From NCBI GenBank assembly GCA_025356035.1, contig JANXYN010000150.1, positions 1-35,260 of the forward strand: a DNA stretch of 35,260 nt, read 5' to 3'. Below, piece by piece: positions 29,927 to 35,260 of this stretch. Numbering within the stretch: position 1 is the stretch's first letter; each line of letters begins with the position of its first letter. The notes beneath the pieces were generated by a model. It was not told the origin of the DNA. It did not search any database and saw nothing but the letters and a program-made list of their open reading frames with translations. The position numbers and the translations under genes were made by a program. This DNA comes from Geobacteraceae bacterium. GTDB lineage: Bacteria > Desulfobacterota > Desulfuromonadia > Geobacterales > Geobacteraceae.

Positions 29927-31402
29927 TTATTGGGAGGGAAGTTTTATCTCGTACTTTTTCATCAATGCATAGAGACTTGGCCTGCTTATGCGTAAAACCC
30001 TCGCGGCGCGGGCAATGACAAAATTGGAAGTGGCAAGCGCCTCCAGTACCAGGTCTTTCTTGGCTTCAGAGACCTTGTCGCTAAAGGTGGTAGGTTCTTT
30101 GCCAATGGTTATGGTCTGCCGGTCCAGTTCCATGTCACAAGGCTCTATGAACTCTCCGCCGGCCATCACCGCTCCCCTTCGCACCTTATTGATAAGCTCC
30201 CTCACATTCCCTGGCCAGGAATATTCTCTGATCGCCCGCAAGGCTGCCTCGGAAAAACCTTTGAGCGAGCTTTTGCCAGCCAGCCCGATTTTTTTTAAGA
30301 AGTACTTGGCCAGGAGTACCGGATCCTCACCCCGCTCTCTCAAAGGCGGGAGCTTGATGGTAAAGGCATTGAGCCTGAAAAAGAGGTCGTGCCGGAAACT
30401 CCCTTTCTCGATCATGCCGTTCAGGTCGCAGTTCGTAGCCGCGACGATTCGCACGTCCACCTTCCTGCCGCTTTTGGCTCCGACCTTTTCAACCGTCCTG
30501 TCCTCAAGAAACCTTAGCAGCTTGGCCTGCAAGCCGGGTGATAGATCCCCTATTTCGTCCAGGAAAAGCGTGCCACCATCGGCAATTTCGAATTTGCCCA
30601 GTTTCGTTGCGTAGGCGCCGGTGAAAGCCCCCTTTTCATAGCCAAAGAGCTCTGCCTCAAGCAGCCCCTCCGGTATGGCAGCACAGTTGACAGCGATAAA
30701 GGGTTTCCTCTTTCGTTCACTCCTTTCATGAATGGCAGCAGCCGTAAGTTCCTTCCCGGTACCGCTTTCTCCAAGAATGAGAACGCTCATGTCGGTCCGG
30801 GCGACTTTCCTTATCATAGAGAACACATCAAGCAGGGCGGGAGAAGTCCCTACGAACTCACGATCCGGCGATTGCCCTTGAATATTCAGCAATTCCGTAT
30901 CGATAAAACTGATAATCCTCTGGAGGTGCTCAGATTCTAGCCTGTTCTGTCTTCCCTTTATCCTTGCCGTAAAAGTATTTACAAAATGCCTGTCAAGATA
31001 GGCTGCATCCTTGAAATCCAGATAGTTGCCGCATTTCCCGCAGGATTTTCCCCCCGCACCGTTGTTATGGCCACAGTATGGGCACCCCTCCTGGCTCGAC
31101 AGAGCCTCCAGCAGATAATCCCAGAGCATCGGTATGATAGTTCTGTCGGGATAATAGAAGCGCACGGCAGCACGACTATTGTTAGCCCTTACAACCTCGG
31201 CAAACAACTCGATTTTGCCGAGGTTTGGAAATTTTGGCGAGATGGTGATTGGCTCTTTAATCTCAAAAGATAGGCCTTCTATCAAGGCACCGCTTAAACT
31301 TAACTCGTTAACGGTAACCGTTTCCTCACGCTGGTCAACTCCGGAAAGGAAATACACGCTGGCAGGTAATCTTGTTTTAACCCTCACATCCAATCTCGAC
31401 AT
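29927..31402 (-). CDS. Sigma-54-dependent activator with PilZ, zinc-ribbon, AAA+ and Fis HTH domains
   Basis: The 491-residue regulator has a PilZ domain (about 1-100; RxxxR at 7-11 and ELSLSG at 33-38, a near-consensus c-di-GMP site) and a zinc ribbon with Cys107, Cys110, Cys121 and Cys124. The AAA+ domain follows: Walker A GESGTGKE at 211-218, the sigma-54 loop GAFTGA at 258-263, Walker B near LFLDEIGDL. A Fis-type helix-turn-helix ends the protein (about 455-485). No receiver domain is present, so input is probably c-di-GMP rather than phosphorylation. The start at 31402 gives the PilZ domain directly; the frame remains open to 31525 but crosses the promoter. It likely activates the adjacent sigma-54 promoter. 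Confidence 0.93.
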   Translation of the reverse strand: MSRLDVRVKTRLPASVYFLSGVDQREETVTVNELSLSGALIEGLSFEIKEPITISPKFPNLGKIELFAEVVRANNSRAAVRFYYPDRTIIPMLWDYLLEALSSQEGCPYCGHNNGAGGKSCGKCGNYLDFKDAAYLDRHFVNTFTARIKGRQNRLESEHLQRIISFIDTELLNIQGQSPDREFVGTSPALLDVFSMIRKVARTDMSVLILGESGTGKELTAAAIHERSERKRKPFIAVNCAAIPEGLLEAELFGYEKGAFTGAYATKLGKFEIADGGTLFLDEIGDLSPGLQAKLLRFLEDRTVEKVGAKSGRKVDVRIVAATNCDLNGMIEKGSFRHDLFFRLNAFTIKLPPLRERGEDPVLLAKYFLKKIGLAGKSSLKGFSEAALRAIREYSWPGNVRELINKVRRGAVMAGGEFIEPCDMELDRQTITIGKEPTTFSDKVSEAKKDLVLEALATSNFVIARAARVLRISRPSLYALMKKYEIKLPSQ

Positions 31403-31416
31403 GGCATAATCCCCAT
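31384..31416 (-). other. Possible 10-residue leader ORF overlapping the activator start
   Basis: An ATG at 31416 has an ideal AGGAGG (31429-31424) 7 bases upstream and reads ten codons to a TGA at 31386-31384, in a different frame from the activator. The activator's own ATG at 31402 lies inside it with poorer spacing (21 bases) to the same site. Translation of the leader may couple to or limit the activator. Confidence 0.45.
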
Positions 31417-31497
31417 AATTCCACCTCCTGTGGAATAAAGAAATTCCGCGACAATATGAGCGGCACCCAGGAGGAGTGTGATTGTTAAGTTGCGCTA

Positions 31498-31525
31498 ATT
31501 TTATACTTACTCTTGCATTTGTCAA
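31498..31525 (-). promoter_or_regulatory. Sigma-70-type promoter of the activator gene
   Basis: On the minus strand a perfect TTGACA (31525-31520) and TAAAAT (31503-31498) are separated by 16 bp. The start would be near 31491, giving a leader of about 90 bases before the activator ATG at 31402. Confidence 0.75.
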
Positions 31526-31680
31526 GACACTGCTTCGATATTAGGTGTTAAACAAGGACGGGGCTGGTGCAAAGGCAATCACGGTTCTCCGCAGGCGGGC
31601 AGGAAGCAATGGCCCCCGGTCTTGGCAAGACTCCACAGCAGCCTGATGGGCTGGGGAACCTGCAAAACGCGGGGACTCAG

Positions 31681-31953
31681 TTACTCATCTTTGATAAATT
31701 CGAAGGCGATACCCTCAGCAGCGACTCGCACCACTCGCCCCTTCAGGACCGGTGCTGGCTGGCCGTTTACCGGGGAAGTCAGCTGCAGCAGCATCTCATC
31801 GCCCGCTGCAGGCGAAGGCACGAAATCAGCATGGATAAAAGCACCGCCGTTACTGAAATCCCGTGTGGTCCCAACAATGGTTTCCCTGTCTGGTCTCGTT
31901 ACCCGAACCTGCAGGGCAAGCTCAAAGCGTTCGTGCTTACGCAGCTCTCTCAT
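31681..31953 (-). CDS. Single-domain PilZ protein (c-di-GMP receptor)
   Basis: The 90-residue protein is a complete stand-alone PilZ domain. Both c-di-GMP-binding signatures are intact: RKHER (Arg5 and Arg9) and DFSNGG (Asp32, Ser34, Gly37). The start at 31953 is preceded by GGAG; the frame extends back to a TTG at 32007 but adds residues outside the domain. It should bind c-di-GMP in the cytoplasm and act on an unidentified partner. It lies just upstream of the activator gene, 155 bp from its promoter, on the same strand, which ties this area to c-di-GMP signalling. Confidence 0.92.
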   Translation of the reverse strand: MRELRKHERFELALQVRVTRPDRETIVGTTRDFSNGGAFIHADFVPSPAAGDEMLLQLTSPVNGQPAPVLKGRVVRVAAEGIAFEFIKDE

Positions 31954-32036
31954 CGGCAAATGCTCCGTCGTGGCAAGGTAGATAATATCTGGACATAATT
32001 TAAGCAAAAATAATGCCGGCCCCTACCACACTGCGC

Positions 32037-32381
32037 TCACCGGCCACTAACTTTTCCCTGCAGGTAGTCGGCAAGGATCCCCCGGCTATGCTCGTCATCA
32101 TGGCAGTAAACGCAAAGGTTTTCCCAATTGGAGCCATCGGGGGGGTTGTAATTGTGGTTGCCATCCTTATGGTGGACCGTAAGAAGCTGCAGGTTGTTGA
32201 GCTCAAATTCCCGGCCGCACTTGGCGCAGATCCAGCCATGCAGTTTCAACGATTTTTCCCGGTAGTTCTCGCCAGATTCCCGCTCTGTCCTCATTCGGCG
32301 CACAATTTCGTCCAGTTCCGCCTGGGATTTGGCCGGTGGCGACGGCCTACGGCCACCGCCAGGCCTGAATGACTGTCCCAT
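32037..32381 (-). CDS. yajD: YajD family HNH nuclease
   Basis: The 114-residue protein has a basic N-terminal helix segment (about 20-48) and an HNH module. Zinc cysteines are Cys52 and Cys55 (CAKCGREF) and Cys90 and Cys93 (CVYCHDD). The catalytic region reads LLTVHHKDGNHNYNPPDG, with His70 and His71, and then the Asn of NWENL. This matches YajD-type proteins, which are small, conserved nucleases of uncertain role. An AGGGGGA site precedes the ATG. It is followed by the PilZ gene about 80 bp downstream. Confidence 0.93.
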   Translation of the reverse strand: MGQSFRPGGGRRPSPPAKSQAELDEIVRRMRTERESGENYREKSLKLHGWICAKCGREFELNNLQLLTVHHKDGNHNYNPPDGSNWENLCVYCHDDEHSRGILADYLQGKVSGR

Positions 32382-32438
32382 AAAGTCCCCCTGGTCTTAA
32401 CGATTTATAAACTACGACAAGCTCAACCTTATCACTAA

Positions 32439-32575
32439 TACAACGTCAGATTTGAGATGATCACAAGGCGGCGAGGAGGAGGCCCCGGAGGCGTAAAGTA
32501 GGGGCGCACTGCAGTGCGCCCCTGCAGGAGACCGACAACGAGCCAACGCAGTGAGCGCTCAAATATGGCGTTGTA
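32439..32575. repeat. 137-bp intergenic element bounded by 18-bp inverted repeats (second type)
   Basis: The left end TACAACGTCAGATTTGAG (32439-32456) and the reverse complement of the right end (32558-32575) match at 16 of 18 positions. The centre holds a perfect 22-bp palindrome, with arms GGGGCGCACT and AGTGCGCCCC around GC (32501-32522). No open frame is present. The element fills the gap between slyX and yajD. Its ends differ from those of the 6852-7029 element, so this is a separate family. Confidence 0.78.
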
Positions 32576-32581
32576 GGGTCT

Positions 32582-32785
32582 TTAGTAATGGGGCGGCGGC
32601 ACTTCATCCCCTTCATCCCTGATCTCCGAGAAGGCCACCGACTGGAGCTGCTGCTTGAGGATCGCAAACTCGGCCAGCAGGAGTTCGATCTGCCGCTGCT
32701 GGCTGATCACCACCTCATTGAGCTGCTGGATGGTGGATTCCTGGTGCATGAGTTGTATTTCGATATCGGTGATCCGCTCTTCCAT
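32582..32785 (-). CDS. slyX: SlyX family protein
   Basis: The 67-residue protein is a short coiled coil from residue 2 to about 50, with the SlyX hallmarks ERITDIEIQLMHQESTIQQL and then a second heptad stretch. It ends in PPPHY, the Pro-rich tail typical of SlyX. The ATG at 32785 has a GAGGGGG site. It lies 17 bp after the S-adenosylmethionine synthetase gene and is probably co-transcribed with it. The function of SlyX is not established. Confidence 0.93.
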   Translation of the reverse strand: MEERITDIEIQLMHQESTIQQLNEVVISQQRQIELLLAEFAILKQQLQSVAFSEIRDEGDEVPPPHY

Positions 32786-32802
32786 TATATCCCCCTCGTT
32801 CC

Positions 32803-34005
32803 TCAACAGATCGGGTACTTCCCCCGCCCCAGTTCCAGGCATAAATTGGCGATGCCGGCAAACTCCCGCACAAAGATCTCCTCCGCCTGGCGGGCGATCT
32901 CGTCAATCCGCCGGCCGCGCTCCAGCAGTAGCTGGGCTGTTGCCATCTGCGGTCGGTCGATGGGGGTACCGATCCGGCTCAGCAGCAGCACATAGACCTC
33001 CCGAACACCGCCGATCTCCTCATAAATCTGCCGGGCGAGCCGATGGGCCAGGACGTTGTAGATCTTTCCCACATGACTCACCGGGTTCTTCCCTGCTGCC
33101 GCCTCGGTCCCCATCGGACGGTTCATGGAAATCAGTCCGTTGACACGATTGCCACGCCCCACCTGCCCTGAATCGGCATCCTCCGCCGAAGTACCAAGAA
33201 GACTCAGGTATATACCATTCAGCCCGCGTCCGGCGACGTCGAGAGTGTTGAAGTGGACTTCCCGACTGGTATAGCCGGGGCAAGCCGCCACAAACCGTTC
33301 CAGCTCCCTTTGAATCTCCGCTTTCCGGGCGAAGTATGCTGCTTCCGATCCGACCTGGCTGGCCAGGAGCGGCATGGCCACGGTCAGATCGAGAGTTTTC
33401 CCCTGGCGGAGCCCCATCACCTTGACGTCCTCCCCGGTGTCCGGAAAAGCGGCCTTGAACCCCACCGAATTGAGATGGTGCTCCAGTTCCAGGACCACCT
33501 GCTCGGTGGGACTCAGGGGGTAATAGCCGACCGCGGCCGAGGTGTCGTTGGCGGGAAGCACCCGCCCTGGCCGGGCAAAGATGTCGGTCAGCTCCGCCGA
33601 GCCGTGAGCGAGGACCGGCCGGTAGCGGACGTGCTGCTCCGGGTCGACAAAGCGCAGATGCTCACGAAACCATTGCTTGGCTGCACCGATGGCGATCTCG
33701 GCCACCGGCAGCTCCCGGCCACCGGCGCCGAACGTGGCGCGGTCGCCGATGGTAAGTTCCATCGGCTGCAACACACGACCGCCGCCATACCATTTCTCCA
33801 CCCGCCCCGCCGCCAGCAGCCCCTTGTCGATATTGTGGTGGAGAATCGCACCAAACTCCCGGAGGTACGCCCCGGACAGGGCCACCGAGATCGCATCCAT
33901 GACGGCATCACAGATGAAGTCGGGATGGCCGGTCCCCTTCCGCTCAACGATCTCCACACGGTGGTCGGTGACGCTCTTCCCCTTGAAAGTCTCGATGACG
34001 ATCAT
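32803..34005 (-). CDS. S-adenosylmethionine synthetase, archaeal type
   Basis: The 400-residue protein belongs to the archaeal AdoMet synthetase family (the type with about 400 residues found in methanogens), not to bacterial MetK. Signatures are RKGTGHPDFICD near the N-terminus (22-33), GNRVNGLISMNRPMGTEA and AAGKNPVSHVGKIYN. It makes S-adenosylmethionine from ATP and methionine in the cytoplasm. GGTGAGG precedes the ATG at 34005. A minority of bacteria carry this form, sometimes beside a regular MetK; whether this genome also has MetK cannot be seen. slyX follows downstream. Gene composition matches its neighbours, so recent transfer is not obvious. Confidence 0.95.
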   Translation of the reverse strand: MIVIETFKGKSVTDHRVEIVERKGTGHPDFICDAVMDAISVALSGAYLREFGAILHHNIDKGLLAAGRVEKWYGGGRVLQPMELTIGDRATFGAGGRELPVAEIAIGAAKQWFREHLRFVDPEQHVRYRPVLAHGSAELTDIFARPGRVLPANDTSAAVGYYPLSPTEQVVLELEHHLNSVGFKAAFPDTGEDVKVMGLRQGKTLDLTVAMPLLASQVGSEAAYFARKAEIQRELERFVAACPGYTSREVHFNTLDVAGRGLNGIYLSLLGTSAEDADSGQVGRGNRVNGLISMNRPMGTEAAAGKNPVSHVGKIYNVLAHRLARQIYEEIGGVREVYVLLLSRIGTPIDRPQMATAQLLLERGRRIDEIARQAEEIFVREFAGIANLCLELGRGKYPIC

Positions 34006-34246
34006 AGTACCTCACCCAGCGGAATTCTGCTCCTGCAAAATTATAACGCCGCTCACTGGTTTCGCCATTAACCGCATGAAAATTGAACGCCCACCTGCGC
34101 GTACAGCGTAGAGCTGGTATAATTAAGTATTGACAAATAGTGCAAAATGGCAAATCTTAGCTTGGCCTATGACGCGGCGATGTTGGCTATCCAGCGCCGC
34201 TTGCCACCAAGTTCGACTCTTCACCTGCTGTTCAAGGAGCACCCCC

Positions 34247-35239
34247 ATGAAACGTTTGCTGCTTCCCCTTGTCGTCCTGTTGGCAGTCGTTGCCGGCAGC
34301 ATAATCTACTTTGTCGCCCAGCACAACGTTACTGACAAAACTGGCATCCGGGTATCGGGCAATATCGAGACCACCCAGGTGGAGCTGAGCTTCAAGCTCT
34401 CTGGGCGCGTTCTGGAACGGCTGGTCGATGAAGGCGACCGGGTCAAGGCCGGGCAGCTGGTGGCGCGCCTCGACAGCATTGACCTGGAGCAAGAGGTGGA
34501 GTTGCGTCAGGCCGATCTTGCGGCAGCCCGGGCAACCCTCGCCGAGCTAAAGGCGGGCTCGCGAGTTGAAGAGATCGGCCAGGGGGAAGCAACGCTGGCC
34601 AAGGCCCAGGCTGAGTTTGGGCGGTTGAAGGTAGATTATGCGAGACAGCAGGCGCTCTACCGCAAGGAGGTCATCTCCACCCGCGACCTTGACACGACCA
34701 GGAGCGCATTTGAAGCAGCGGAAGCGCAGCTGCGGCTGGCACAGGAGCAGCTTACCCTGCTCCGGAAAGGGCCACGCAAGGAAAAGATTGACCAGGCCCG
34801 CGCCATGGAGAAGCAGGCCGAGGCAGCCCTGGCGCTGGCCAAGACCAGGCTTGGCTACGCCATTCTTGCTGCCCCCTTAAGCGGTGTAGTGCTGGCAAAG
34901 AACATCGAACCGGGCGAGCAGGTGGCGGCCGGCACACCGGTTGTCAGCGTAGCAGAGATAGAAAGCGTCTGGCTGAGGGCCTACATCAACGAGACCGACC
35001 TGGGCCAGGTCAAGCTCGGGCAAAAGGCCCAAGTCACCACCGACACCTGGCCGGGAAGGAAGTATCCGGGGGTGGTGACCTTCATCGCCGCCGACGCCGA
35101 ATTCACGCCGAAGAATGTCCAGACCCAAAAAGAGCGGGTCAAGCTGGTCTACCGGATCAAGATCACCATCGCCAATCCGCAGCTTGAACTGAAACCGGGA
35201 ATGCCGGCCGATGCGGAGATTCTGATCAACAGCAAATAA
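34247..35239 (+). CDS. HlyD-family membrane fusion protein (efflux periplasmic adaptor)
   Basis: The 330-residue protein has an N-terminal membrane helix (about 3-22), a lipoyl-like half (VSGNIETTQVELSFKLSG), a long coiled-coil hairpin (about 75-190) and the second lipoyl half with a beta-barrel domain (LAAPLSGVVLAKNIEPGEQV). This is the YbhG/HlyD adaptor layout that bridges an inner-membrane ABC pump and an outer-membrane channel. The ATG at 34247 has AAGGAG upstream; the frame extends back to 34130 but without a ribosome site. A GGAGG at the right window edge (35256-35260) probably serves the next gene, likely the ABC component. A TATAAT at 34118-34123 may be its -10 box but lacks a good -35. 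Confidence 0.93.
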   Translation: MKRLLLPLVVLLAVVAGSIIYFVAQHNVTDKTGIRVSGNIETTQVELSFKLSGRVLERLVDEGDRVKAGQLVARLDSIDLEQEVELRQADLAAARATLAELKAGSRVEEIGQGEATLAKAQAEFGRLKVDYARQQALYRKEVISTRDLDTTRSAFEAAEAQLRLAQEQLTLLRKGPRKEKIDQARAMEKQAEAALALAKTRLGYAILAAPLSGVVLAKNIEPGEQVAAGTPVVSVAEIESVWLRAYINETDLGQVKLGQKAQVTTDTWPGRKYPGVVTFIAADAEFTPKNVQTQKERVKLVYRIKITIANPQLELKPGMPADAEILINSK

Positions 35240-35260
35240 ACACCTATTTCACCACGGAGG

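Overview
The window looks like a chromosomal segment of a Geobacter-like deltaproteobacterium (Desulfuromonadota). This is inferred from gene content: a bacterial V-type ATPase operon, a sigma-54 activator with a PilZ domain, a DsbC-type protein carrying a CxxCH motif, dockerin/cohesin-like surface proteins, and short intergenic repeat elements bounded by inverted repeats. No rRNA, tRNA or CRISPR was seen.

Left part (1-17.4 kb), mostly housekeeping and envelope functions. Positions 1-3499 hold the 5' half of a V-type ATPase operon on the minus strand (G/H-like stalk, I, K, E, and C running off the edge). Next are an orphan hydrogenase-type cytochrome b, a B12-binding radical SAM protein overlapping it tail to tail, and an L,D-transpeptidase. 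A 178-bp inverted-repeat element precedes a three-gene membrane operon (DUF2157, DUF4401, GDYXXLXY). A folK/YHS-like/transaldolase operon starts from a promoter so close to the folK ATG that the mRNA may be leaderless. DedA, a fused homocysteine methyltransferase/methylenetetrahydrofolate reductase, a lipoprotein and an amidohydrolase follow. Then come a frameshifted type IV pilin-like gene and a membrane zinc-ribbon protein.

Middle part (17.5-31.5 kb), the most interesting region, appears devoted to a cell-surface or biofilm structure. It contains a DsbC-like disulfide isomerase, a FapF-like outer-membrane barrel, and a lipoprotein with a cohesin-like C-terminus. It also contains a 1616-residue Ig-repeat adhesin ending in a dockerin. 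Upstream of these on the minus strand is a five-gene run (29432 to 26410) resembling the Fap functional-amyloid system but divergent from it. The run encodes a small secreted protein, a repeat-rich secreted protein, a small secreted protein, a periplasmic C39 peptidase (FapD-like) and another small secreted protein. Three of these secreted proteins share the pattern [ST]-[DN]-x-[ED]-L-x4-G-[GR], which looks like a double-glycine cleavage site for the C39 peptidase. Three share a C-terminal motif built on Q-N-T and I-Q. The run begins at a near-perfect sigma-54 promoter with an inverted-repeat activator site upstream and ends at a strong intrinsic terminator. The adjacent gene encodes a PilZ/zinc-ribbon/AAA+/Fis sigma-54 activator, so c-di-GMP control of matrix production is a reasonable model.

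Right part (31.6-35.3 kb): a second PilZ protein, a YajD-type HNH nuclease, a second 137-bp inverted-repeat element, slyX, an archaeal-type S-adenosylmethionine synthetase, and a HlyD-family membrane fusion protein that probably opens an efflux operon beyond the right edge.

All family assignments were made by eye from motifs and remembered family features. No database search was run.
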